57,383 nt of DNA. Source: a virus. The stretch lies in IMG/VR virus record IMGVR_UViG_3300028615_000012, positions 1 to 57,383 of that record; one strand, written 5' to 3'. The position numbers and the translations under genes were made by a program. This document shows positions 1 through 8,571 of this stretch, piece after piece. Positions within the stretch are counted from its first letter, which is position 1; the number at the start of each line of letters is the position of its first letter. Under the pieces are notes generated by a model. That model was not told the DNA's origin. It was given only the letters and a program-made list of their open reading frames with translations, and searched no databases.

Positions 1-412
1 CGAGACGGAATCCCCGATACGGTAGAACAGCACGTCACCGTTGTTTCCGAGATATATGCCACCGCCGTCGACATTCAGCGATTTGTCGAATTGATAGACG
101 AAGATGTTGGCCGAGCTCGCGAACTGAAACGCGCGATTCGGCGCCGTGATCGTGTCGTCGACATTCATCGTCACGTTTTCGACATCGTCGGTGTAGAAGA
201 TCCGGAAGTCAGCCCCGGTAATCACATCCATGCCGACGTCTGTCGTGTTGCCGACTGTTGTGACGGCCTGCAGGCTGGCCGCGGTCGCTGCGGCAGGGTC
301 GAAGTACACCGAGAATGTGAACGCATCGACCGTCGGGATCTTGACCTCTGCGCCCACGCCGTCGACGACGTACCAGACCATCTCGCCGTCACTGACGCGG
401 TAAGCCGGAACA
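1..412. repeat. left copy of terminal near-identical repeat
   Basis: These 412 bases recur at the other end of the window with 11 substitutions (at 94, 97, 103, 133, 211, 220, 250, 256, 293, 294 and 404), about 97.3% identity and no gaps. Both copies lie inside the same tail-fibre reading frame, and joining the ends at this repeat gives one intact gene. The simplest reading is the overlap of a circular or circularly permuted genome assembled from more than one strain. Confidence 0.9.
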
Positions 413-672
413 ATCGTGCCGGAAACGACGTCTCGAGAGCCATCAAAGTCACCAGCGCGCTGCCACGCCGACGTTTCGACGACGTAAATGCCATTCTCGA
501 TCGGATCCGCCTGATCCTTGACGAGACAGCGCATGCCGACGAGAAGCGCCTTGCTGTTGACGGTTTGTTCGCCGGAGAGCGTGATTGGGCCGTTAGTAGC
601 GACATGAACTGGCGCCTTGATCGCCAGCCCGATGATGAATGAATCGACGCGGAAGTTTTTGACGGCGGTCAT
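1..672 (-). CDS. tail fibre protein, N-terminal part (runs off window start)
   Basis: The frame opens at ATG 672 and has no stop down to base 1; it continues in the right-end fragment if the genome is circular, giving 369 residues. The N-terminus has the layout common in phage fibres: a short lead-in, a V.VATNGPITLSG-like strand, then DPIENGIYVV and SAWQRAGDFDG, ending in TTVGNTTDVGMDV. The same layout starts the 1344-residue fibre at 33822-37856, so the two proteins probably share a tail-anchoring domain. The start overlaps the stop of the upstream gene (ATGA). Role as a fibre is inferred from this similarity and the late-gene context. Confidence 0.75.
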   Translation of the reverse strand, partial: MTAVKNFRVDSFIIGLAIKAPVHVATNGPITLSGEQTVNSKALLVGMRCLVKDQADPIENGIYVVETSAWQRAGDFDGSRDVVSGTIVPAYRVSDGEMVWYVVDGVGAEVKIPTVDAFTFSVYFDPAAATAASLQAVTTVGNTTDVGMDVITGADFRIFYTDDVENVTMNVDDTITAPNRAFQFASSANIFVYQFDKSLNVDGGGIYLGNNGDVLFYRIGDSVS

Positions 673-1193
673 ACTGGCGCCCTACCTATGCCGATGCCGT
701 AATCGGATCCCGTCGACAACGACGATGTTGCGCCGGCCGACCCGCTCGGCATTACAGACGAGCCTCCCCACGATCCACCAGCACCGGCATAAGCCGAAGC
801 GGCTGCGGTGACGACGTTGATCACCCCGGCCGTCAGGGCGGCATCAGCCTCGCGTTGCGCGGCGTCCGCTCGGAAATACATGCCTTCGGCGTCATCCTGG
901 GCGCGCCAGAGTTTCGCGAATGCCTGATATTTGCCCTCGGCCTGAATGTCACCGAGCACTTTGACCATGCCCGGAGTATCGACACCGCCGCCGGACGCGG
1001 CGGCTACCGCCAGCGCCCGTGAGTACATGAACTCACGCTCGCGCTCGGCCTCCCGAAAGTCCCGCGTCCCGGCGGCCAACCTGCGGCGACCAGCTTCGGA
1101 GTAGGCGGCGGATTCCGCCTCTTTGAATTTTTTGGTCTGCCATGCCTTATAGGCCTCGGCGCCACCGGCCGCGACTGCTGCTACGAAAGCCAT
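669..1193 (-). CDS. internal virion protein (T7 gp14-like position)
   Basis: A 174-residue protein with a hydrophobic alanine/glycine-rich N-terminus (MAFVAAVAAGGAEAY), a charged helical middle (KKFKEAESAAYSEAGRRR, REAEREREF) and a second alanine/glycine-rich stretch near residues 125-145. Small proteins of this composition between tail-tube and fibre genes of podophages are usually internal virion proteins that enter the envelope with the DNA; that role is inferred. ATG 1193 is preferred over the in-frame GTG at 1202, which would sit directly on the GGAG. Confidence 0.6.
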   Translation of the reverse strand: MAFVAAVAAGGAEAYKAWQTKKFKEAESAAYSEAGRRRLAAGTRDFREAEREREFMYSRALAVAAASGGGVDTPGMVKVLGDIQAEGKYQAFAKLWRAQDDAEGMYFRADAAQREADAALTAGVINVVTAAASAYAGAGGSWGGSSVMPSGSAGATSSLSTGSDYGIGIGRAPV

Positions 1194-1630
1194 CCGTACC
1201 ACGCTCCATGTAGGTGTTCAAAACCCAACCTGTGCAAAATTCGGCAACCCTCGGCGTCTCGAGCGATTGCCAGCACCGGCCCGCGGTATTCCCGCACAAT
1301 CTGCAGGGCGTCCTTGACCGCCCGCATTACTGTAATACTTCTGAGGTAGGGCTGCAGCTGCGGCTTGTAATCGGAGAAAAACTTGCCCCACTCCGGCTCT
1401 CTGGCGACCCCTGCAATCCCAGTAACTTCGCCGTCTTGCGTCACCACGACGGCCTTCATCGAATAGCAGTACGGTTCGCCGTAAAAGGCGACAATGTCGT
1501 CAGCGCGCGCTGGCCGGCTGGCTATCTCCGGTCTGGTGTTTCCACCGCGACGAAGTCTGCGATCGCCGCCAATATCGTCGCTGGCCTCGGAGCCTGTGAC
1601 TGCAAGCATATTCGTGAATCCGGATCCCAT
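1181..1630 (-). CDS. GNAT-family acetyltransferase-like virion-module protein
   Basis: About 149 residues. The middle and C-terminus resemble the GNAT-like proteins often found beside podophage tail genes: a strand pair around MKAVVVTQDGEVTGIAGVA, a helix (SITVMRAVKDALQIV), then PVLAIARDAEGCRILHRLGFEH, which fits the end of a GNAT fold. The acetyl-CoA loop (Q/RxxGxG/A) is not obvious, so catalysis is uncertain. The start is unsure: ATG 1630 or ATG 1609 would overlap the upstream tail gene by about 90-110 nt, and no strong ribosome binding site decides between them. Confidence 0.6.
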   Translation of the reverse strand: MGSGFTNMLAVTGSEASDDIGGDRRLRRGGNTRPEIASRPARADDIVAFYGEPYCYSMKAVVVTQDGEVTGIAGVAREPEWGKFFSDYKPQLQPYLRSITVMRAVKDALQIVREYRGPVLAIARDAEGCRILHRLGFEHLHGAWYGWLS

Positions 1631-4245
1631 TCGCCGCCGAACGGGAAATCCTCCTCGTGATATGAGTCGTAGACGGTGTCGGCGGCGACAACCTGCCCTT
1701 CCTCAACCTGCGGCAGATCATACAGCTGGCTGAAAGATGGGCCATATTGCACTCCGAGATGATGCAGCTTTCTGGCCAAAAAGCCGATCCGATTGACCTT
1801 TTTCGGCTCGAGCAAACTGATTCCAGTGAGCTCGCCCAGTTTCGCCGATTTGAATTGCGCCGTGTACCCGAGGCCGACAATGACATCGCTGGCCGCCGTC
1901 GCCAGCGTGATTTGACCGCTTGAAACCGTCGCCGTACCTACGTCCGCGCCATCGGCCCAGACGATGACATCCTCGCCCTCAAGATGATCGAGGCCGGTAA
2001 TTGTCGTCGTAGCGACGCCAGAGTAGTAGACGAAAGAATCGGCAATTTTGTTGACCGTGCCGCCCTCGGCCTCGGATTCCTGCGCCCACTTGCAGATGTG
2101 ACGTTCCGTATTGCCGTCAATGGTGCGCTTGACGGTGTAGTAAACCTGATCCTCGACGCGCCCAGGAAGCACAGCAACGTCCTCGATCTCGCCGCCAGCG
2201 CCGGGCGAGTCGACGTCGATCCAGCACATGACATTTTCCAGCCGGTCATAAATCAACATGCCGACCGTGCCGTCATTGCGGACACAGTGCACCCGTAAGT
2301 CAGGTTTCATCTGCACCGCAATTTGCTTGATACCGACTTGGTTAAAATCCGGCGCAAAAACCGACAGATCGGCCGATTTGTAATCCTGCACGTCGATGTC
2401 GTACAGGAGCTCGTATAGCCGCTGCTCAGTACGATCGACGAAAACCGCTCTCGACGACGACGGTTTGATTGAGAAATTGAACGGCGTCAGAGGCTCGTCG
2501 AAATTCGATGAGCGAACCGATAGAGGGCTGTTGCCATCCATTCGGTGTGCCGCCACGTTGGCGGATGTGTCGGACGTGCCCATCAGCAAACGCGCCATCG
2601 ACAACAACCAGTGAACGACCTTGATGGGCCCATGGCTGATTTGTCGCGAGATCGGCCCTGAATCGCCCTCGACCTCCTCGTCGAACGATTCGTAATCGTC
2701 AGACACCGATGCCCAGAAACGATCGTTGCCGGCCCATGTGAGCCGACCCTCGTTGATGGCCACGGCTGTTGGATAGCCTTGCTTCTGCGACCATGCGCCC
2801 TCGGCCCAGTCCCTACTGGGATCCAAAGAGCCGAACGGCTTGAAAACGGTGCCGCTGATTTGCGTCGGGCTGATATAGCCGCGCGCTTGAATGATCCCCC
2901 TGATCGAGCCATTGGCATAGATCAACGAGGCCGACACGGTTCCGCTTGTGAAGTCGCCAGATTTCACGCCAATTCGATAGTAAATAACCGAGCCATCCTG
3001 GCCGTCGTTGTATGTCGTGTCGACGTTACCGGTGAAAACCTGATCGGTGTCGTTCCACGGACCCTCCTCGGCAAACGAGAATTGCAGCGTCACCGTGGCC
3101 GTCCATGTGCCGGACAGGACGATCTGAAACTGTCGTGCGTTTGCAGAGCCAGTCACCCGAATTGGATCCGTGAAGTCATCCGCCCCGGAAATGTCCTTCT
3201 GCACTTCTTGCCCGTTCGAGTCGATGCGGAACAGCGCACCAAAGTTTGCGCCCGTGTGCCCGTTCTGATCGAACACCGGTTGCGACGCCGTGATTGTGAC
3301 GGACGGACCGTTGAGCGCGTCTGGCGCGAGCGTTATGCCCGACGTGTTCTGAGTAAGAAACGGCCCATCTTTCGGCTCGTAGGTAATGATCGACCAAGAT
3401 CGGCCATCGCCGCGCCGCTCTATTCGGATCAGCCTGTTCGCGTTTGCGCCAGTCGTTGATCCCCTTTTGCAAGCCACGTAAATGACGTCGCCAGATTGAT
3501 CCCACCGAAGGAACGGCAAATCCTCTGTCGCCCACGGCGTCAGGAGCGTGACGACGCCGGCCGCCTCGATGCTGCATTCGCGTATCCGGACAACATGCTG
3601 CCGCTCGTTGGCGAACTCAATCCAGAAATCGCCCGTTGGCGTGAATGACAGAGAGTGGAGTCCGCGGCCGAGCCTTGTCTCAGAGACGTAGTCGTCCCCG
3701 CCAGATGACGAGCCCACCTTGAACAGCGCGTCAGGATTGTCGATCTCGACAAACAGCGAATGCTCGACCCCCTGATCTGGCCCGGCGACCGTTACTTGCT
3801 GTCGAATGCGTCCGAAGTCCGTGCCATCGCCGGCGAGCTCGACAAAGCTGGTGCCCGCGTAAAAGACTGTTCCGCCGGGATCCGAGGCATCAGTCCAGAT
3901 CAACGAGCCATTGGTGAAATCGTCGTTCTGGACCGTCGTTGACACCCCCGGCCGCGACAACAGCGTGTCGCCGATCCGCACTCGCATAAACAAATTGGTT
4001 AGCTCAATCAGTGCGGTATCGTCGACCTCAAAAATGAACGGCATAATCCGCGCCTGCGCGTTTGCCAGCGTGTTGTCGATATATTGCATGCCCGGCCGCA
4101 ACATCATCGACCCGAGCACCCTGGGGATGTAGTTGCGCTGGATCTCGGCCGACATCGCCATGCGGTCAAGATCAATTCGAGCGAGGCCGAGCTCCGATAT
4201 GACCCCGCGGTTGAATGCGAGAATGTTACGTGTGTTGAACGCCAT
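1522..4245 (-). CDS. tail tubular protein B-like (nozzle) protein
   Basis: A 907-residue beta-rich protein immediately after the tail-tube A homologue, joined by a TAATG overlap. The N-terminus (NILAFNRGVISELGLARID, then RPGMQYID and MPFIF) is typical of the large tail-nozzle proteins of podophages of the BPP-1/T7 style, where an F.GG/RG-S..L..R start leads into a propeller-like domain. The length matches the family (roughly 700-900). It would form the distal tail tube below the gatekeeper protein. Assignment is from recognised sequence style and gene order. Confidence 0.8.
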   Translation of the reverse strand: MAFNTRNILAFNRGVISELGLARIDLDRMAMSAEIQRNYIPRVLGSMMLRPGMQYIDNTLANAQARIMPFIFEVDDTALIELTNLFMRVRIGDTLLSRPGVSTTVQNDDFTNGSLIWTDASDPGGTVFYAGTSFVELAGDGTDFGRIRQQVTVAGPDQGVEHSLFVEIDNPDALFKVGSSSGGDDYVSETRLGRGLHSLSFTPTGDFWIEFANERQHVVRIRECSIEAAGVVTLLTPWATEDLPFLRWDQSGDVIYVACKRGSTTGANANRLIRIERRGDGRSWSIITYEPKDGPFLTQNTSGITLAPDALNGPSVTITASQPVFDQNGHTGANFGALFRIDSNGQEVQKDISGADDFTDPIRVTGSANARQFQIVLSGTWTATVTLQFSFAEEGPWNDTDQVFTGNVDTTYNDGQDGSVIYYRIGVKSGDFTSGTVSASLIYANGSIRGIIQARGYISPTQISGTVFKPFGSLDPSRDWAEGAWSQKQGYPTAVAINEGRLTWAGNDRFWASVSDDYESFDEEVEGDSGPISRQISHGPIKVVHWLLSMARLLMGTSDTSANVAAHRMDGNSPLSVRSSNFDEPLTPFNFSIKPSSSRAVFVDRTEQRLYELLYDIDVQDYKSADLSVFAPDFNQVGIKQIAVQMKPDLRVHCVRNDGTVGMLIYDRLENVMCWIDVDSPGAGGEIEDVAVLPGRVEDQVYYTVKRTIDGNTERHICKWAQESEAEGGTVNKIADSFVYYSGVATTTITGLDHLEGEDVIVWADGADVGTATVSSGQITLATAASDVIVGLGYTAQFKSAKLGELTGISLLEPKKVNRIGFLARKLHHLGVQYGPSFSQLYDLPQVEEGQVVAADTVYDSYHEEDFPFGGEWDPDSRICLQSQAPRPATILAAIADFVAVETPDRR

Positions 4246-4889
4246 TAGCCGATCAGCTGGCCACGATTACCGCGCTCGCGGTTGCCGCTGCGAAAGCCCT
4301 GTCTCGAGCGGGCCCAACCGCCTTTCGGCGGGAACTTCGCCGGAGACTCCATCGCGTCGGTTGCCTTTGCCTCCGACAGCCATTGCTTCCACAGCTGGTA
4401 CAGCTTTTTCTCCGAGATCTCGACACCGCGGATCCGCGGACCGGCTTTGAACGCCATGTAGTGCTCGACCATCTCGGTGAAATTCGGCGGCCAGAGTGTG
4501 AAATCCGACCCCCATTGCGTGTCGTCCGAGACGTAAGCGACGTAGATCGTCTCCTGATCGGTAAACCACCAGCTTGCCTCGTCGGCATAGCGCGTGATCG
4601 GGATGTTGAAATACTCGTCGTGAGCGACGCCCATGGTGCGCACGAAATCCGATGGCTTGTCGAAGGCGTATTGATAGCCGAACGACGGCGTCACCGATGG
4701 ACTGGCCTCGAGCTCGACCGTGCGCCGAGCGAAATTCCATTGGCCCATCTGCAGGACGCGACGCACAAGATCGTTGTCCCAGACGTCATCGAGTTTATAG
4801 CGCGGCTCGCGGTTTTCAGTGAGGCTGGCCAGTTTGCGCTCGCCCAGGATCGTGAGAGCGCCGTTATAAATCGTCAGCTTTGATGGCAT
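4245..4889 (-). CDS. tail tubular protein A-like (gatekeeper/adaptor) protein
   Basis: 214 residues starting SKLTIYNGALTILGERKLA, a hallmark opening of podophage tail-tube A proteins, which form the dodecameric ring joining portal to nozzle. A C-terminal basic tail (RSRQGFRSGNRERGNRG) follows a helix-rich adaptor region with KAGPRI and EKKLYQLWKQWLSEAKA. It directly precedes the tube-B gene and has a GGAGG-type site upstream (AGGAGCCG before ATG 4889). Confidence 0.85.
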   Translation of the reverse strand: MPSKLTIYNGALTILGERKLASLTENREPRYKLDDVWDNDLVRRVLQMGQWNFARRTVELEASPSVTPSFGYQYAFDKPSDFVRTMGVAHDEYFNIPITRYADEASWWFTDQETIYVAYVSDDTQWGSDFTLWPPNFTEMVEHYMAFKAGPRIRGVEISEKKLYQLWKQWLSEAKATDAMESPAKFPPKGGWARSRQGFRSGNRERGNRGQLIG

Positions 4890-4942
4890 CGGCTCCTCCT
4901 AAAAGCCAGCGCATCCCTGCGCTATAGAACGTCCCTGCTCGG

Positions 4943-5446
4943 CTACCGAGTGAGGGCGCTCGCGTGATTTGACGCGAAACGCCGAGCTAGATCCTCCGTT
5001 GCGAAGCCCTTTTTCAGCACTTCGCCCTTGTACTTGCAAACGAATTTGTCGGTGCTGCCGCCCCACTTGATGTCGTAGGCCGAGGCCAGCTTTTCCGGCG
5101 TCTCGACGCTTTCGATCCCGTAGTCGACACGGAACCGCTCGCGGACGATCGCCCAGTTGTGGCCGTGATCAATGACGCGCACGTTGATTTCCCATGCCAT
5201 GTCGTCGGGCATGATCTCAACGATGTCGCCGCGGTTCAGATGACGCGCGATGTGCTCAAAGAACGACGCATCGAGTACCTGATCCGGAGATGTGCCAATT
5301 TTCGCGTTGCAACGCCATTCGTTGCGATGCTCGCCGGCGAGGCCAAAGCGATTGATGCTGACCGGCTTGATGTCCTGCGGTAGTTCTGGCGCTTCCTGCG
5401 CGGATTCGGTGACTTCCTCGTCGACCTTTTTTGCTGCGTCTGCCAT
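4943..5446 (-). CDS. conserved virion-module protein, unknown function
   Basis: 167 residues. ATG 5446 is chosen because GGAG lies six bases upstream; the reading frame opens slightly earlier. An acidic N-terminal 30 residues precede a compact domain containing NEWRCNAKI, DASFFEHIARHL and GDIVEIMPDDMAWEI. It sits between capsid/decoration and tail-tube genes, right after an intrinsic terminator, so it may start a separately dosed unit. Probably a head-completion or structural protein, but I do not recognise the family with certainty. Confidence 0.7.
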   Translation of the reverse strand: MADAAKKVDEEVTESAQEAPELPQDIKPVSINRFGLAGEHRNEWRCNAKIGTSPDQVLDASFFEHIARHLNRGDIVEIMPDDMAWEINVRVIDHGHNWAIVRERFRVDYGIESVETPEKLASAYDIKWGGSTDKFVCKYKGEVLKKGFATEDLARRFASNHASALTR

Positions 5447-5460
5447 TGATTTCTCCAATC

Positions 5461-5492
5461 AAAAACGGGGGCCGCCCTCTCGAGCGGCCCCC
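5461..5492 (-). terminator. intrinsic terminator downstream of capsid genes
   Basis: A perfect 9-bp stem (5467-5475 with 5484-5492) with an 8-nt loop is followed on the leftward strand by a T-run (complement of 5461-5465). It lies between the decoration-like gene and the next late gene, which fits partial termination after the abundant capsid transcript. Confidence 0.85.
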
Positions 5493-5529
5493 GGATTGTC
5501 GCGCAGATATGGCTCTTGCGCCAGTCGGC

Positions 5530-5820
5530 TTAGGTGCCGTTGACGAGAGTTACGTCACCGTTGGCCGCGATCGCGGACACTCGAGTCATATCAACCGTGC
5601 CCAAGTTGTCGTCGACAACAAGGATCACGTCGTTGACCGCGAGCCCGTAGTCGGGGCCGTTGGTGATGTAGCCGGCTGCGATGACCGTGGCAATCGCGTC
5701 CGGCGAGCGGTAGGAGAACAGCGCAAAGCTGTCGCCTGCCGGAACCGCCGGGTCGTTGCCGCCTTCGCCAGTACCGACACGCGGGAGGCGAACCTGCAGA
5801 GATGCTGGTTTGAAAGCCAT
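5530..5820 (-). CDS. putative capsid decoration protein
   Basis: A 96-residue beta-rich protein (SFALFSYRSPDAIATVIAAG, NDVILVVDDN) right after the major capsid gene and just before a strong terminator. Small beta-rich proteins in this position commonly trimerise on the capsid surface. The role is inferred from position, size and composition; no catalytic motif is present. The start has a good upstream AGGAGG. Confidence 0.65.
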   Translation of the reverse strand: MAFKPASLQVRLPRVGTGEGGNDPAVPAGDSFALFSYRSPDAIATVIAAGYITNGPDYGLAVNDVILVVDDNLGTVDMTRVSAIAANGDVTLVNGT

Positions 5821-5835
5821 GATTCATTTCCTCCT

Positions 5836-6696
5836 TTACGCCGCTGCCAGAGCCGAACCGTCATGCGCAACGATGCACACGCCAGAGTTCTGCAACAGCA
5901 CTGAGCCCATGTAGATCGAGCAACGGGCCCAGGTGTAATCCTGCTCCTCGTCGTAACCTACCCTCATTTCCATGTCGTCAGCGTTGTAGGCATGGCCGAT
6001 CGCTGACTTGTGGAACATGTACGTCTCCTCGGTCGCGGAACCGGGGCCACCACCGCCGTTCAGGTTCGGGTGCACCGTCCAGTTCATGCCGAGCCAACGA
6101 TAGCTGACCGGCCGGTCGCGCCACGCGAGATCCGCGGCATCCATCGGTCCGTTCATCGTGTAGTCACGGCTCGAGAAGTCGTTTTCGCCCATCATGTACG
6201 CCTCGTAGGCAGGCGTTACGACGAACGAGATCCAGCCGTCCCACGGCACATCGTTGTTGCCGAGAACGGTCTTGGCCCGCAGAGTGCGGAGCGTCGATGC
6301 AGTCGTCGCGACGCCGATGTTGACCGTCGACGTAGCGAGCTCGCCGAAAATGTCCTGATCAATCTTACGATTGATGACACCGACGGACGTCTTTTGCATG
6401 ATCGCGCGCTGGTTGCCCTGCGAGGCGAAGATGTTGAAATCGGTCTTGCGCACGAGATCGTGCCACTCGACCAGCGTTGCAACCGGCTGATTCAGGTTAT
6501 CGCCACGAGCCGGGATCAGGCCGTTGACGCCGCGCGTCTTGGCCTCGGCACCGCCGGAATCCGCGACAAGGAACGTCGCCTGATTGCCTTTGATGACCGC
6601 TTCGGTCGTGGTGAATCCCCGAATAAGCGAAACCAGCTGCTCGAAACCGGCAATAAATTCCTGCCGATATTGAATTTGAAAAGCAGTTTCAGCCAT
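5836..6696 (-). CDS. major capsid protein
   Basis: 286 residues. ATG 6696 (MAETAF) is preceded by GGAGG at a workable distance, so an upstream in-frame TTG is not used. Features typical of the BPP-1/Bbp17-like podophage capsid family are visible: N-terminal F..GFEQ, a glycine-rich middle (GVNGLIPARGDN), KTDFNIFASQGNQR, and late WTVHPNLNG and YMFHKSAIGHAYN segments. Gene order scaffold, capsid, decoration supports the call. HK97-fold is expected from the family but cannot be checked here. Confidence 0.85.
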   Translation of the reverse strand: MAETAFQIQYRQEFIAGFEQLVSLIRGFTTTEAVIKGNQATFLVADSGGAEAKTRGVNGLIPARGDNLNQPVATLVEWHDLVRKTDFNIFASQGNQRAIMQKTSVGVINRKIDQDIFGELATSTVNIGVATTASTLRTLRAKTVLGNNDVPWDGWISFVVTPAYEAYMMGENDFSSRDYTMNGPMDAADLAWRDRPVSYRWLGMNWTVHPNLNGGGGPGSATEETYMFHKSAIGHAYNADDMEMRVGYDEEQDYTWARCSIYMGSVLLQNSGVCIVAHDGSALAAA

Positions 6697-6739
6697 TGAG
6701 GCATCCTCCAAAAAGTGAAATGTCCATTTCCACTGATCG

Positions 6740-6837
6740 GGTTAGCCTGCGATTGGCTCTGCAAGGGTTAGCCGAGGATCGGGGCCTTGCTTCGCCGGCA
6801 GGGGCCGGTCGGCGCCGGGGCTCGAGTGAGGTTAGCC
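6740..6837 (+). repeat. three short GGTTAGCC repeats in noncoding gap
   Basis: The octamer GGTTAGCC occurs at 6740-6747, 6766-6773 and 6830-6837 in the 233-base gap upstream of the only rightward gene in the late region. They may be regulatory, but spacing is irregular and no promoter could be assigned with confidence. Confidence 0.3.
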
Positions 6838-6929
6838 GGCAACGTGGTAGCACGAGAGAATGTAGATCAGGTATTCGGCACGGTCAAGTCCTATGCTATT
6901 GTCGATGCGCCTCACAGATGGAGTTCAGC

Positions 6930-7142
6930 ATGGCCACGCTCACAATCACTGTCCCAGATCCACAGGTTCCACGCATCCAGACGGCCGTCGGTACATACCT
7001 GAGTCTGGGCCGAGACGCCACGGCAGACGAGGTTCGGCAGCTGCTCGTCAACCAGCTTACGCAGATAGTCCGAAGCGTCGAAGTCACCGAGGCCAGAATC
7101 AGCGCCGACGAAGGCTTCACGGATCCAGGTATCAGCGTTTAG
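6930..7142 (+). CDS. small structural-module protein on the opposite strand
   Basis: 70 residues beginning MATLTITVPDPQVPRIQTAV, with GGAG six bases before ATG 6930. The opening resembles small phage proteins that start with a T(I/L)TIPD...R beta strand and continue with a helix such as VRQLLVNQLTQIVRSVE; these are common in head/tail modules, function unknown. It is the only rightward gene in the late region and converges on the small gene at 7132-7293 with an 11-nt overlap. No clear promoter was found upstream. Confidence 0.65.
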   Translation: MATLTITVPDPQVPRIQTAVGTYLSLGRDATADEVRQLLVNQLTQIVRSVEVTEARISADEGFTDPGISV

Positions 7143-7293
7143 CTTTGCGCTTCTTGCGGTCCTTGAAGCCGTCCGTGGCGTAATACAGGGCCACCTGCTT
7201 TTTTGTGAACTTGCGGCCCGACGGTGACTTGTAGGTGTTCTTGCCGGTTTTCTTGAACGGCACGTAAACCCCCATTGGAGCGGTTTCGCTCAC
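7132..7293 (-). CDS. small basic protein, unknown function
   Basis: A 53-residue frame starting at GTG 7293 (SETAPMGVYVPFKKTGKNTY...) and ending TGA at 7132. It is lysine/arginine rich, with SPSGRKFTKKQVALYY and a basic C-terminus. An AGGGA lies upstream of the GTG, and the frame begins 12 bases after the scaffold gene ends, as expected for the next gene of this tight operon. The codons give a sensible protein while the other frames do not. An internal ATG at 7275 is an alternative start. Confidence 0.6.
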   Translation of the reverse strand: MSETAPMGVYVPFKKTGKNTYKSPSGRKFTKKQVALYYATDGFKDRKKRKAKR

Positions 7294-7304
7294 GTTGCAA
7301 ATCC

Positions 7305-8249
7305 CTATGCGGCGTCGTCGCCTTGTGCGGCCAAGCGTATCTCGTAGAGCTCGCGAAGTCGATTTTGCATCTTCTGATCTTCGTTGTACCGCTTGCGGTC
7401 CGTGCGCATGACGTTTTCGATCTCCGCAATCTCGTCCTCGGTTGCCTGCAGCGCCGTCATGTCATTCGGGATCGGCTTGCCGTGCGGATTGTGCAGCCGG
7501 GCCAGCTTCGCCATGCCCTGCAGCACGATAGGATCGTTGAAAAACATCTTGCCATCGCCGTAACGGCCGCCGATCAGCTGCTCGGCCGCTTCCTCGCCGA
7601 AAACAGATTTCAGCATGCCGTTGATCAGATTCATGTTGGTCGTGTAGTCGGACCCCCATGCCTCCTGTAGCGCAGCGATCGCCTCGCCTTTGTGCTCGGT
7701 GTCGACTTCGGCCATCTCGGCCTGCGTTTGCTCGGCAAAATCGTTGTACCAGCCGAGCGCCTCGTGGACGAGCTCCGGACTGGCGTTTTTGCCGTGCAGG
7801 CGTTCAACGAAGTTTGCAACGATCTCTTTGTCATCCTCGCCGATGACCAAACCCTCGGGCAGATCCTTGAGATAGCCGTCGGGCTCAAGCGGGATGTTGT
7901 TGGCGCGCCGATACTCCCTGATTTGATCCTCGGTCGCGTCCTCGGGGAGCTCCTCGCGCAGCTGGCCAGAGCGGATTTTCTGTTGCGCCTCGCGGAAGCT
8001 GTTACCGAAGGACTGCGGTGAATCGAAGCGGTCCAGGGTAGAGCGGAACTTTTCGTCGTCGCCGGCAATCTCGGCCCGCCAGTCGCGATTCTTGGCCTCG
8101 GAATAGTCCTTGATGAAATCGTCTGGGCTCTCGAACTGCGACAGGAGCTCCTTGCGGCCCTCGTCCTCGCCGACCAGTGAGTCGTACCAGTTACCTTCGA
8201 GTGCGTTGTTTTGGCTTTGATCGTTCGGGTCGTTGTTCAGATCGTCCAT
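7305..8249 (-). CDS. scaffolding protein
   Basis: About 314 residues, strongly acidic, helix-rich and without catalytic motifs. It opens MDDLNNDPNDQSQNN and ends in a charged coiled-coil-like tail (EDEIAEIENVMRTDRKR). This composition, and its place between portal and capsid, are characteristic of phage scaffolding proteins that template procapsid assembly and then leave. Start ATG 8249 is preferred because GGAG lies seven bases upstream; in-frame starts at 8255 and 8279 are possible. Confidence 0.8.
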   Translation of the reverse strand: MDDLNNDPNDQSQNNALEGNWYDSLVGEDEGRKELLSQFESPDDFIKDYSEAKNRDWRAEIAGDDEKFRSTLDRFDSPQSFGNSFREAQQKIRSGQLREELPEDATEDQIREYRRANNIPLEPDGYLKDLPEGLVIGEDDKEIVANFVERLHGKNASPELVHEALGWYNDFAEQTQAEMAEVDTEHKGEAIAALQEAWGSDYTTNMNLINGMLKSVFGEEAAEQLIGGRYGDGKMFFNDPIVLQGMAKLARLHNPHGKPIPNDMTALQATEDEIAEIENVMRTDRKRYNEDQKMQNRLRELYEIRLAAQGDDAA

Positions 8250-8571
8250 CGTCATTCTCCATGCTTCTGCGGGCTGCAATCTTATCAGGGTCAGTTTTCG
8301 CCGGCGCGGTCGTAATCAGCCAGACGAGTGTAGTGCCGGCGTTGCGTCGGCCCTCGGCGAATGCCGTGCCGTGCGGGTCCTCCGGCCGGTAGCTGGTGTC
8401 GTGAGTGCCGAAAATGCGCACCAGACAATCGAGCGCCAGTCGTTGCTGACGCGGATCGGCCTCGCCGCGCCAGACGGCGCGGATAGCCTGTACTTCTGCC
8501 TCGGTGTAGTCGGGACGCTCGAGCGGGTTTCGCTTCGGGACGCAGTCCGCGACGGAATCTCTGATCGCCAA
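8191..8571 (-). CDS. Bbp19-like small virion protein
   Basis: 126 residues with the segment LDCLVRIFGTHDTSY...HGTAFAEGRRNAGTTLVWLI, which matches the core of the Bbp19-like family of BPP-1-type podophages (an aromatic-rich helix then F.EG.RN.G..L). The start is a TTG just after the portal stop. The C-terminal third is basic and low complexity and overlaps the scaffold start by about 59 nt. Function in the head is not known to me. Confidence 0.7.
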   Translation of the reverse strand: MAIRDSVADCVPKRNPLERPDYTEAEVQAIRAVWRGEADPRQQRLALDCLVRIFGTHDTSYRPEDPHGTAFAEGRRNAGTTLVWLITTAPAKTDPDKIAARRSMENDDGRSEQRPERSKPKQRTRR

